A stretch of 64,000 nucleotides of DNA, taken from Microbacterium kyungheense. Its GTDB lineage: Bacteria; Actinomycetota; Actinomycetes; Actinomycetales; Microbacteriaceae. The translations under genes were made by a program, and so were the position numbers. Positions 18,006 through 25,398 of the stretch are shown piece by piece. The DNA lies in the NCBI RefSeq assembly GCF_006783905.1, contig NZ_VFPE01000004.1, forward strand, positions 186,001 to 250,000. Direction: 5' to 3'. Position 1 is the first letter of the stretch. Every line of letters starts with the position of its first letter. The notes beneath the pieces are model-generated. The model saw only the letters and a list, made by a program, of their open reading frames with translations, did no database searches and had not been told where the DNA came from.

Positions 18006-18476
18006 ATGGACGTGCAGGACACCCTCGCGGCGGCGGCCGCGCTGCTCGGTGCGGCGATGGGAGGCCTGTACTTCGGCTTCTCGCTGCTGGTCATGCCGGG
18101 CCTCTCTCGGACGCCCGCCGACGCGGCCGTGCGGGCGATGCAGCAGATCAACCGGTCCATCCGCCCGGTGTTCCTGCTGCTGTTCCTCGGCTCGGCGCTC
18201 GTGGCGGCGGCCTCCGCGGTCGCCGAGCTCATCGCCTGGCAGGGTGCGGTCTCGGCGTGGCGCCTCGTCGGCGATGTGCTGATCGTCGCCCACTTCTTCA
18301 TCACCGGTGCGTTCCACATCCCCCGCAACACCGTGGTCGACAGGCTCGCGCCCGATGCCGCCGCAGATCAGCAGGCGTGGCGCGCGATCAGCCGCCAGTG
18401 GACCGTGGGCAACCACATCCGCGGCTGGTGCGCCTTCCTCGGCGCCGGCGTGCTGATCGTCACGCTCGTGATCTGA
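18006..18476 (+). CDS. DUF1772 / anthrone-oxygenase-like small membrane protein
   Basis: 156 residues with four hydrophobic segments (about 8-30, 53-75, 82-100, 133-155). It matches the DUF1772 layout: small residues in the first helix (AALLGAAMGGLYFGFSLLVM), a central MQQINRSIRPVFLLLF, and a conserved late FHIPRNTVVDRL ahead of the last helix. Fungal relatives oxidise anthrones; bacterial members are uncharacterised. AAGGAG lies before the ATG at 18006, and the gene follows the dehydrogenase by 25 bases, so they may be cotranscribed. Confidence 0.8.
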   Translation: MDVQDTLAAAAALLGAAMGGLYFGFSLLVMPGLSRTPADAAVRAMQQINRSIRPVFLLLFLGSALVAAASAVAELIAWQGAVSAWRLVGDVLIVAHFFITGAFHIPRNTVVDRLAPDAAADQQAWRAISRQWTVGNHIRGWCAFLGAGVLIVTLVI

Positions 18477-18573
18477 CCGGCCCCCGCGCGGCGCCGGGCC
18501 GCCGGCATCCACACCCCTTCTCTTCGCCATGACGCTGAGGTAGGACGGAAGGGAAGGAGACGGAGGCCGATCG

Positions 18574-19155
18574 ATGAAGGATCCACGCGAAGCACGCACA
18601 CCCGGGGTCGAGCGGCTCTCGACCGCCGAGTGCTGGGACTATCTGCAGCAGGCCGACTTCGGACGCCTCGCCGTGATCCACGTCGACGGCGCACCTGACA
18701 TCTTTCCGGTCAACCACCTCGCGTACGAGGGGTCGCTGTTCGTCCGGACGGCACGCGACCCGAAGCTGATGCACATCGCGCACCATCCCCTCGTCGCCTA
18801 CGAGATAGACGGCGTGACGGACGATGTGCGGTGGAGCGTCGTCGTGCGCGGCCGAGCCGAGCGGGTGGCGCGCGACGACGAGATCCGCGACAGCGGGGTC
18901 CGCGAGCTCGCGTCGTCGAGCCCGACGACGAAGCTGTTCGCGATGAAGGTCACCGCGAGCGCGGTGACCGGGCGCCGGTTCCGCCGTGACGCGGCGCACA
19001 TCGATCGGCTCATCCCCTTCGAAGAGGATGCCGCGGCCCCCGCCGACCCGGAGCCTCGGCCGCGTTCGCGGGGCGAGCGACCGGAGCCGATCCCGCATTT
19101 CGGGCCGCCGACCGGGACCACCCCGGTCCTGCCGGAGGACGAGTCGCCCCGATGA
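18574..19155 (+). CDS. Pyridoxamine 5'-phosphate oxidase-like FMN-barrel protein
   Basis: 193 residues. The split-barrel domain spans about 10-140, with RLSTAECWDYL, FGRLAVIHVDGAPDIFPVNH and DVRWSVVVRGRAERV, which are typical of actinobacterial PPOX proteins that bind FMN or F420. The C-terminal 50 residues are proline/arginine-rich and probably disordered. The set of conserved catalytic residues of true PdxH is absent, so a general flavin- or deazaflavin-dependent reductase or binding role is more likely than vitamin B6 synthesis. GAAGGAG is present upstream of the ATG. Confidence 0.82.
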   Translation: MKDPREARTPGVERLSTAECWDYLQQADFGRLAVIHVDGAPDIFPVNHLAYEGSLFVRTARDPKLMHIAHHPLVAYEIDGVTDDVRWSVVVRGRAERVARDDEIRDSGVRELASSSPTTKLFAMKVTASAVTGRRFRRDAAHIDRLIPFEEDAAAPADPEPRPRSRGERPEPIPHFGPPTGTTPVLPEDESPR

Positions 19156-19188
19156 CGCCGGCCCGGCCCGCGGAACGCGGCGGCGGCG

Positions 19189-19704
19189 TCAGGCCGTGAA
19201 GACGGTGTGGACGTCGCCGACGACACCGCGGCCGCCGAGCGCGGTCAGCTCCATGAGCACGGCGGTGCCCACGACGGTGCCGCCGAGCGTGGTGACGAGT
19301 TCGTGCGCGGCGACCAGCGTGCCGCCGGTGGCCAGCACGTCGTCGACGAGCAGGACGCGCATGCCCGGCGTGATGTCGTCGTGCGCCTCGATGGTCGCGG
19401 TGCCGTACTCGAGGGCGTATGTGACGGATGCCGCCGGCAGCGGGAGCTTGCCGGCCTTGCGGATCGGCACCAGTCCCGCGCCCGCTTCCATCGCGGCAGC
19501 GCCGGCCAGCAGGAAGCCGCGCGCCTCGACGCCGGCGACCACGTCGAACGAGCCCTCGAACGGCGCGATCATCGCGTGGATCACGGTGCGCAGCGCCCGC
19601 GGATCGGCCAGCAGCGGTGTGATGTCGCGGAACAGCACCCCGGGCTCGGGGTAGTCGGGGATGGTGCGGATGAGCGATTCAGCGCGGGTGAGGGCTTCGG
19701 ACAC
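19189..19704 (-). CDS. apt: Adenine phosphoribosyltransferase
   Basis: 171 residues from the GTG at 19704. This start is preferred over the GTG three codons earlier because TAGGGT lies seven bases before it and it gives the conserved beginning MSEALTRAESLI. The PRPP loop is VLLVDDVLATGGT, and IPDYPEPGVLFRDITPLLAD is the usual N-terminal APT block, of which PGVLFRDITPLL is the core. It salvages adenine to AMP using PRPP. It converges with the PPOX-like gene. Confidence 0.96.
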   Translation of the reverse strand: MSEALTRAESLIRTIPDYPEPGVLFRDITPLLADPRALRTVIHAMIAPFEGSFDVVAGVEARGFLLAGAAAMEAGAGLVPIRKAGKLPLPAASVTYALEYGTATIEAHDDITPGMRVLLVDDVLATGGTLVAAHELVTTLGGTVVGTAVLMELTALGGRGVVGDVHTVFTA

Positions 19705-19802
19705 GCGCTTCACCCTACGCCCGCGTCCTGAACGCCGGTCCCGGCGTCGTCCGCCTGGCTCGCGCGCGCCTGCGGGCGCGTCACCCGCGCGCGAGCGGGG
19801 AG

Positions 19803-19816
19803 TGTAAGCGCTTGCA
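19803..19816. promoter_or_regulatory. LacI-type operator at the GH13 promoter
   Basis: TGTAAGCGCTTGCA, a near-perfect 14-base palindrome with the AAGCGCTT core of LacI/GalR operators, ends two bases before the TACACT -10 box (19818-19823) of the alpha-glucosidase gene. The LacI-type protein at 21660 is the likely ligand-responsive repressor. Confidence 0.75.
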
Positions 19817-19829
19817 GTACACTGGCCGA

Positions 19830-21527
19830 ATGACTTCCGCAGAGACCGCCGAGCGCACCGCTGCGCCCTTCCCGTCCGCAGAGCCCACGCCCGCCGGCTC
19901 CGAGTGGTGGCGCACCGCTGTGATCTACCAGATCTACCCGCGCTCGTTCGCCGACGCGTCGGGCGACGGCATCGGCGACCTGCCGGGGATCACCGCCCAC
20001 CTCGACGACCTGCAGAGCCTCGGCATCGACGCGATCTGGCTGAGCCCGTTCCAGCGCTCCCCGCAGAAGGACGCCGGCTATGACGTCAGCGACTACTGCG
20101 ACGTCGACCCGCTGTTCGGCACGCTGGGCGACTTCGACGACATGCTGGCCGCCGCGCACGCTCGCGGCATCCGCGTCATCGTCGACCTGGTCCCGAACCA
20201 CTCGTCCGACCAGCACGAGTGGTTCCAGCAGGCTCTCGCCTCCGCCCCCGGCAGCGCCGAGCGCGCGCGCTACATGTTCCGCGACGGCAAGGGCGAGCAC
20301 GGCGAACTGCCCCCGAACAACTGGGAGTCGGTGTTCGGCGGACCGGCGTGGACCCGCGTGGTCGAGGCCGACGGCACGTCGGGCCAGTGGTACCTGCACC
20401 TGTTCGACTCGTCGCAGCCGGACTTCGACTGGTCGAACGAGGAGGTGCGCGAGGAGTTCCGCCGCGTGCTGCGCTTCTGGCTCGACCGCGGTGTGGACGG
20501 CTTCCGCGTCGACGTCGCCCACGGTCTCGTGAAGGCCGAGGGCCTGCCCGACTACATCCCGAACCCCGAGGCGGGTTCGATGGGCGGCGAAGACGAGAAC
20601 GTGCCCTATTGGGGCCAGGACGCCGTGCACGAGGTGTACCGCGACTGGCGCAAGATCCTCGAGGAGTACCCGGGCGACCGTGCCCTCGCCGCCGAGGCGT
20701 GGCTGCCGACGGCGGAGCGCACCGCCGAATGGGTCCGCCCGGACGAGATGCACCAGGCGTTCAACTTCCCCTACCTGCAGACCGAATGGGATGCCGCCGA
20801 CCTGCGCGCGGTGATCGACCTGTCGCTGCGCGCCTTCCCCGGCGTCGGCGCGCCGTCGACGTGGGTGCTGTCGAACCACGACGTCGTACGGCACGCGACG
20901 CGTCTCGCGCTGACGGCTGAGAACCCGCAGGGCCACGGCATCGGCCCGGACTCCCCCGGCCAGCCGATCCCCGAGGTGGGCCTGGCCCGCGCCCGCGCGG
21001 CGACGACGCTCATGCTCGCGCTCCCCGGCTCGGCGTACCTGTACCAGGGCGAGGAGCTCGGGCTTCCCGAGGTCATCGACATCCCCGGCGAGGCACGCCA
21101 GGACCCGACGTGGTTCCGCACGAACGGCGAGCGCTACGGCCGCGACGGCTGCCGCGTCCCGCTCCCCTGGAACGCGGATGCCCCCGCCTACGGCTTCAAC
21201 GACTCCGGCGCCTCGTGGCTGCCGCAGCCGGCCGAGTGGGCGCGGCTCGCTCGCGACGCCCAGGCGGGCGTCCCCGGCTCGACGCTCGAGCTGTACCGGA
21301 CGCTCCTCGCCGAGCGGCGCGCCCGTGGTCTCGGGGCGGGCTCGCTCGAGTGGCTCGACGGGTACGGAGTGGATGCCGTCGCATTCCGCAACGGGAATGT
21401 CACGGTCGTCGCGAACACCGGCTCCGAGCCTGCCGCGCTGCCGAGCGGTATCGTGATCGCATCGAGCGGTCCCGTCACCGACGTGGTCCCCGCCGACACG
21501 GCCGTCTGGGTGGTCGACCAGGTCTGA
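19830..21527 (+). CDS. GH13 alpha-glucosidase (oligo-1,6-/maltodextrin glucosidase type)
   Basis: 565 residues from the ATG at 19830, six bases after TACACT, so the mRNA is probably leaderless. An upstream in-frame TTG would lie inside the operator. It has the four GH13 regions: DLVPNHSSDQHEWFQ (119-133), GFRVDVAHG with nucleophile D228, E289 as acid/base in LAAEAWLP, and VLSNHDVVRHATR with D351. VDLVPNH and the absence of a signal peptide fit cytoplasmic GH13 subfamily 23/30-type alpha-glucosidases that hydrolyse maltose, sucrose or isomaltose. A LacI-type regulator gene follows. There is no linked transporter, so the sugar must enter by another system. Confidence 0.93.
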   Translation: MTSAETAERTAAPFPSAEPTPAGSEWWRTAVIYQIYPRSFADASGDGIGDLPGITAHLDDLQSLGIDAIWLSPFQRSPQKDAGYDVSDYCDVDPLFGTLGDFDDMLAAAHARGIRVIVDLVPNHSSDQHEWFQQALASAPGSAERARYMFRDGKGEHGELPPNNWESVFGGPAWTRVVEADGTSGQWYLHLFDSSQPDFDWSNEEVREEFRRVLRFWLDRGVDGFRVDVAHGLVKAEGLPDYIPNPEAGSMGGEDENVPYWGQDAVHEVYRDWRKILEEYPGDRALAAEAWLPTAERTAEWVRPDEMHQAFNFPYLQTEWDAADLRAVIDLSLRAFPGVGAPSTWVLSNHDVVRHATRLALTAENPQGHGIGPDSPGQPIPEVGLARARAATTLMLALPGSAYLYQGEELGLPEVIDIPGEARQDPTWFRTNGERYGRDGCRVPLPWNADAPAYGFNDSGASWLPQPAEWARLARDAQAGVPGSTLELYRTLLAERRARGLGAGSLEWLDGYGVDAVAFRNGNVTVVANTGSEPAALPSGIVIASSGPVTDVVPADTAVWVVDQV

Positions 21528-21550
21528 CCCGCCCGGCCGGCGTGCGGCAT

Positions 21551-21587
21551 CCACTCATCGACACAGACACACACACACGATGAGTGG
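21551..21587 (+). terminator. Hairpin with CA-repeat loop
   Basis: CCACTCATCG (21551-21560) pairs perfectly with CGATGAGTGG (21578-21587). The 17-base loop is almost pure CA dinucleotides. It is located 24 bases after the alpha-glucosidase stop. Confidence 0.6.
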
Positions 21588-21602
21588 GCGTAGATGCACG
21601 CG

Positions 21603-21617
21603 ACACGCCTGGCGTGT
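21603..21617. promoter_or_regulatory. Palindrome upstream of LacI-type regulator
   Basis: ACACGCC-T-GGCGTGT, a perfect 7-base-arm dyad 43 bases before the regulator start. It may be an operator for autoregulation, but differs from the AAGCGCTT box at the GH13 promoter. Confidence 0.45.
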
Positions 21618-21659
21618 TGTACATATGAGCCAAGTCAACGAAGGGGACAGGGAGACGAC

Positions 21660-22679
21660 GTGGTCAGCATCGACGAGGTCGCCCGCGCGGCGGGCGTCTC
21701 GACGGCGACCGTCTCACGCGCGCTGAGCGGGCGCGGCCACGTCTCGGCCGGCGCGAAGGCGAAGGTCGAAGAGGCGGCGAAGAGCCTCGGATACGTGGTG
21801 TCGGCGTCGGCGTCGAGCCTCGCCTCGGGCCGCACGCGCAACATCGGCGTGCTGGTGCCGTTCCTCGACCGCTGGTTCTTCTCGACGGTGCTGAGCGGCA
21901 TCGCCTCCGCGCTCATGCGCCGCGGCTACGACATCACGCTGTACAGCCTCACCGCCGACCGCGGCGAGCGTCACGACGTGTTCGACACGTTCCTGCGACG
22001 CGGCCGCGTCGACGGCGTGATAGCGATCTCGCTCGAGCTCGGCGACGAAGAGACCGAGCGGCTCGTCGAGCTCGACCTGCCGGTGATCGCGATCGGCGGC
22101 CCGAACCCGCGCCTGACGACGCTGACCGTCGACGATGTCGCAGTCGCGCGCCTGGCCACCGAGCATCTCTTGGCGCTCGGGCACCGCGAGATCGCGCACA
22201 TCGGCGCCAGCCCCGAGTTCGACATCGACTTCCACATCCCCACCCAGCGGCGCCAGGGCTTCGAGCAGGCGCTGGCCGACGCGGGCATCGAGGTCATCCC
22301 GTCGCTGTTCGAGCCGGCCGACTTCACGATCGAGGGCGGCTTCCGCGCCGCCAAGCAGCTGCTCGGGAAGCCCGGCGGCCGCCCCACGGCGATCTTCGCG
22401 GCATCCGACGAGATGGCGATCGGCGCGCTGCTGGCCGCCCGCGACCTCGGCTACCGCGTGCCCGAGGACCTCTCGGTGATCGGCATCGACGGCCACGAGC
22501 TGGGCGAGTTCTTCCGGCTGACGACGGTGGACCAGTTCCCGATGGGCCAGGGCGAGCGGGCGGCCGAGGCGATCCTCGGCGCGCTGGAGGCACCGGACGA
22601 CGAGGCGCCCACGCACCGCCCCGGCGAGCTGCCGTTCGAGCTCATCGTGCGCGGCTCGACGGCCCGCCTTCCCGGCTGA
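21660..22679 (+). CDS. LacI-family transcriptional regulator
   Basis: 339 residues from the GTG at 21660, with GGGAG eight bases upstream. The helix-turn-helix IDEVARAAGVSTATVSRALS is at the N-terminus, followed by the hinge ASASSLASGR. The ligand domain has IGVLVPFLDRWFFSTVLSGI, AIFAASDEMAIGALLAARDL and VIGIDGHELGEFFRLTTVDQ. The last segment ends in an intact C-terminal subdomain. It most likely controls the alpha-glucosidase gene upstream, whose promoter holds a LacI-type box. The inducing sugar is unknown; maltose- or trehalose-type ligands are possible. Confidence 0.9.
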   Translation: MVSIDEVARAAGVSTATVSRALSGRGHVSAGAKAKVEEAAKSLGYVVSASASSLASGRTRNIGVLVPFLDRWFFSTVLSGIASALMRRGYDITLYSLTADRGERHDVFDTFLRRGRVDGVIAISLELGDEETERLVELDLPVIAIGGPNPRLTTLTVDDVAVARLATEHLLALGHREIAHIGASPEFDIDFHIPTQRRQGFEQALADAGIEVIPSLFEPADFTIEGGFRAAKQLLGKPGGRPTAIFAASDEMAIGALLAARDLGYRVPEDLSVIGIDGHELGEFFRLTTVDQFPMGQGERAAEAILGALEAPDDEAPTHRPGELPFELIVRGSTARLPG

Positions 22680-22712
22680 CGACGCCGCCGCGCCCGCGGC
22701 TAGGCTCAGGTC

Positions 22713-23939
22713 ATGACGATCGACCTCGAAGCTCTGTACATCGATCTGCACCGGCATCCGGAGCTGTCGTTCCAAGAAACGCGGACGGCGGGGGTGATCG
22801 CGCAGCATCTCACCGACCTCGGCATCGAGTTCGAGGAGGGGATCGGCAAGACCGGCGTCGCCGGCGTGATCCGCAACGGCGACGGACCCGTCGTGTGGCT
22901 GCGCGCCGACATGGACGCCCTGCCGGTGCCCGAGCAGACGGGCCTCGAGTACGCCAGCACCGCACGCGGCACCGACCCGGCCGGCAATGACGTGCCCGTC
23001 ATGCACGCGTGCGGCCACGACATGCACGTCACCGCGATGCTGGGCGCACTGGAGCGCTTGGTCGCCTCGACCGACGAGTGGTCGGGCACCGTGGTCGTCG
23101 TGTTCCAGCCCGCCGAGGAGTACGGCTCGGGCGCGCAGGCGATGATCGCCGACGGCGTGCTCGACCGGTTCCCGAAGCCCGACATCGTGCTCGGCCAGCA
23201 CGTCACCCCCCTGCCCGCGGGCACGATCGGCGTGCGCGGCGGTACCCAGATGGCGGCATCCGACGGGCTCACCGTCACCCTGCTGGGCCGCGGCGGGCAC
23301 GGCTCGCGGCCGCAGGCGACGATCGACCCCGTCGTCATGGCGGCGGCCACCGTCATGCGCCTGCAGACGATCGTGTCGCGCGAGATCGACCCGCGCGACG
23401 TCGCGGTCGTCACGGTCGGCTCCATCCACGCCGGCCTCAAGAACAACATCATCCCCGCCGAGGCGAAGCTCGAGCTGAGCCTGCGCTACCCCGACGACGA
23501 GGCCCGCGCGGCGGTGCTCGAGAAGGTCGAGCGCATCGTGCGCGCCGAGGCGCAGGCGTCGGGCGCCGAGGAGCCGCCGGTCATCGTCACCGACCACACG
23601 CTGCCCCCGACGATCAACGACGTCGCGGCGACGACGCGGCTGACGGCTGCGTTCGACACCGCGTTCGGCGAGGGCACCGTCATCGACCCCGGGATGTTCA
23701 CCGGCAGCGAGGACGTGTCGTGGTTCGCCCGCGAGGCGGGCGTGCCGCTCGTCTACTGGTTCTGGGGCGGCGTCGATCCCGAGGCGTTCGCGAAGGCGTT
23801 CGCCGCGGGCACGGTCGAGCACGACATCCCCACGAACCACTCGCCGTTCTTCGCGCCGGTGATCCAGCCGACGCTCAGCCGCGGCGTCGACGCGCTCGTG
23901 GTCGCCGCGCGCGAGTTCCTGGGCGCGCCGGCGGCGTAG
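22713..23939 (+). CDS. M20-family amidohydrolase (N-acyl-amino-acid / hippurate hydrolase type)
   Basis: 408 residues. Metal-site motifs of the M20D group are present: HRHPELSFQETRTA near residue 12, HACGHDMHVTAMLGAL (metal ligands C/H near 99-103), EEYGSGAQAM with the catalytic and metal Glu pair, and HVTPLPAGTIG. A lid/dimerisation domain spans about 180-300. Enzymes of this group deacylate N-acyl amino acids, hippurate or indole-acetyl conjugates in the cytoplasm. The ATG lies six bases after TAGGCT (22701-22706), a leaderless pattern. It is followed by a very strong terminator. Confidence 0.9.
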   Translation: MTIDLEALYIDLHRHPELSFQETRTAGVIAQHLTDLGIEFEEGIGKTGVAGVIRNGDGPVVWLRADMDALPVPEQTGLEYASTARGTDPAGNDVPVMHACGHDMHVTAMLGALERLVASTDEWSGTVVVVFQPAEEYGSGAQAMIADGVLDRFPKPDIVLGQHVTPLPAGTIGVRGGTQMAASDGLTVTLLGRGGHGSRPQATIDPVVMAAATVMRLQTIVSREIDPRDVAVVTVGSIHAGLKNNIIPAEAKLELSLRYPDDEARAAVLEKVERIVRAEAQASGAEEPPVIVTDHTLPPTINDVAATTRLTAAFDTAFGEGTVIDPGMFTGSEDVSWFAREAGVPLVYWFWGGVDPEAFAKAFAAGTVEHDIPTNHSPFFAPVIQPTLSRGVDALVVAAREFLGAPAA

Positions 23940-23945
23940 TCGAGT

Positions 23946-23975
23946 GGATGCCGGCGGCCCCGGCCGCCGGCATCC
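23946..23975 (+). terminator. Perfect 14-base-stem terminator
   Basis: 23946-23959 is the exact reverse complement of 23962-23975, with a CC centre. It starts six bases after the amidohydrolase stop. The stem ends are GGATGCC and GGCATCC, the heptamer that recurs throughout the window. Confidence 0.75.
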
Positions 23976-24003
23976 TTCCGCGTCAGCGCTCGACGGGCTC
24001 GAC
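23967..24003. repeat. 37-bp direct repeat, copy 1
   Basis: Identical to 24219-24255. It starts within the terminator of the amidohydrolase gene and ends in a GAGCCCGTCGAG-type dispersed element (reverse strand). Confidence 0.85.
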
Positions 24004-24114
24004 GTTCGGGCACCAGTCGCGCCGCCGCTGTGTTCGCAGAATCGGATCCGCTTGAGCGGACCTCGCCCGCAACACGCCGGGGCACGGGGCTCACGCGCCC
24101 GCGTGTCGGGCGCC

Positions 24115-24142
24115 GGATCCGCGTGAGCGGATCCGCGTGAGC
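24115..24142. repeat. Tandem 14-bp repeat, two copies
   Basis: GGATCCGCGTGAGC occurs twice head-to-tail (24115-24128, 24129-24142). It lies in the 295-base spacer between the amidohydrolase and VanZ genes, which contains no credible gene. Confidence 0.85.
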
Positions 24143-24149
24143 CGACGGC

Positions 24150-24188
24150 GGCGAGACGCGGAGGCGAGACGCGGGGGCGAGACGCAAC
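24150..24188. repeat. Tandem 13-bp repeat, three copies
   Basis: The unit GGCGAGACGCGGN begins at 24150, 24163 and 24176; the last copy diverges in its final bases. It is a likely replication-slippage product. Confidence 0.8.
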
Positions 24189-24218
24189 CCTGGCCGGGGC
24201 TGCCGGCAGCCGGGGGTT

Positions 24219-24255
24219 CCGGCATCCTTCCGCGTCAGCGCTCGACGGGCTCGAC
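24219..24255. repeat. 37-bp direct repeat, copy 2
   Basis: Identical to 23967-24003 at a distance of 252 bases. It overlaps the last seven codons of the VanZ-RDD gene, so the repeat supplies the protein's C-terminus and stop codon. Confidence 0.85.
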
Positions 24256-25302
24256 AGGCTCGCGGGCGTCCACCAGGCGCTGGCCCGAGACGATGCCGGG
24301 CAGGCCGCGGCGGTCATCGGTGGTGAGGACGAGCACCGCCGAGACGAGCGCGAAGGCGCCGGTCACGACGCCCCAGGCGCCGGGAAGGGCGCTCAGCAGC
24401 AGGTAGCCGCCGATGCCGCCGAGAAACCGCAGCGGCCGCGCGAGCGCCGGCGGCAGCTGGCCGCCGGTGTAGCGCAGCTGCACGGCGTGGTCGCCGATCG
24501 TGCGTCCGGTGGCGAGCGTCACCGTGAGCCACAGGGCGATCGGCACGGCGCCGGCCACGGCGTTCGCCGCGGTGCCCTCGCGCACGGCCCGGTCGGCGCC
24601 GAGCGCATACAGCAGCAGCTGGAAGCCGACGGCGACGGCGACGCCGAGCACCCATGCCGCGAGCACGTCGCACAGCATCGCGAGGAACCGGCGGCGGCGC
24701 GTGATCGGACGCGGCGACTCGGCGTCCGGGAACTTCGGCGTTCCCCAGTGGCGGCGCGGCACCGCCAGCGCGAGCACCGAGCCGATCAGCGCGCCGAGCG
24801 TGTTGCTCAGCAGGTCGTCGACGTCGAACACGCGGTACGCGCACGGGTAGAGGCCCCACACCCCGGTGAGCTGCGTGGTCTCGATGAAGGCCGAGACGCC
24901 GAGGCCCACGAGAAGGGCGGTGGGGATGCCACGACCGCCGAGCACGCGCACGAAGAAGCCGAGCGGCACGAACAGCAGCACGTTCAGCAGCAGCTGCAGC
25001 ACGGCCGGGTCGGTGAGGGTGCGGCCGGGGCGGGCGAACGCCCCGCGGATGTCGCCGACGAAGGCCAGCACGTCGAGGTTGACCCCCGCGCACCGGATCG
25101 TGCCGGGGTCGGGAAGGGGCAGCAGGGTGTACGTCCAGATCGCCATGAGATACACCAGTGCGGCGCCCCACAGCACGAACCGGCCGATCCCGAATCCTCC
25201 GCGCCGGCGGTAGCTGAGCGCCACGAACGGGACGAACAGGAAGACGCCGACGACGAGGCCGGCGGCGATGGCGAGCACCCCCAGAATCACCTGTTCATCC
25301 AC
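24235..25302 (-). CDS. VanZ-like / RDD-family membrane protein
   Basis: 355 residues. The N-terminal half is VanZ-like: helices at about 5-30, 42-62, 100-122 and 126-140, the conserved NVLLFVPLGFFVRVLGG, E in AFIETTQL, and DVDDLLSNTLGALIGS. The second half is an RDD domain (about 210-330) with R and D residues in RFLAMLCDVLAAWVL and a typical TIGDHAVQLRY segment. Such proteins are linked to glycopeptide tolerance or envelope functions, but none is well defined. The C-terminal tail REPVEPVER is produced by a dispersed repeat, so the ancestral protein probably ended earlier. A GTG start is used. Confidence 0.8.
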   Translation of the reverse strand: MDEQVILGVLAIAAGLVVGVFLFVPFVALSYRRRGGFGIGRFVLWGAALVYLMAIWTYTLLPLPDPGTIRCAGVNLDVLAFVGDIRGAFARPGRTLTDPAVLQLLLNVLLFVPLGFFVRVLGGRGIPTALLVGLGVSAFIETTQLTGVWGLYPCAYRVFDVDDLLSNTLGALIGSVLALAVPRRHWGTPKFPDAESPRPITRRRRFLAMLCDVLAAWVLGVAVAVGFQLLLYALGADRAVREGTAANAVAGAVPIALWLTVTLATGRTIGDHAVQLRYTGGQLPPALARPLRFLGGIGGYLLLSALPGAWGVVTGAFALVSAVLVLTTDDRRGLPGIVSGQRLVDAREPVEPVER

Positions 25303-25331
25303 CGTTTGAGTCTCTCAGAGGAGCACGCCGT

Positions 25332-25379
25332 ATGGATTCCGTGAGGATGCCTGTCCGGATGCGTCCTCACGGAATCCAT
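25332..25379. promoter_or_regulatory. Long inverted repeat upstream of kimA
   Basis: Perfect 16-base arms (25332-25347 and 25364-25379) extend to 19 pairs with one G-U, around a 10-base centre. The right arm ends six bases before the TAATAT -10 box (25385-25390), so the dyad covers the -35 region and looks like a regulator binding site rather than a transcript element. Its half-site GGATTCCGTGAGGA recurs once more in the window, upstream of the kdp operon. Confidence 0.7.
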
Positions 25380-25398
25380 GCGCGTAATATCGCCCGCC

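Noticed and set aside
24115..24188. A CRISPR-like array in the repeat-rich spacer
   Set aside because: Units of 13-14 bases are directly adjacent with no spacers and no cas genes are near.
25303..25398. c-di-AMP (ydaO) riboswitch before kimA
   Set aside because: The likely -10 box lies downstream of the inverted repeat, so the dyad would not be transcribed; the stem is also too short and lacks the known core.
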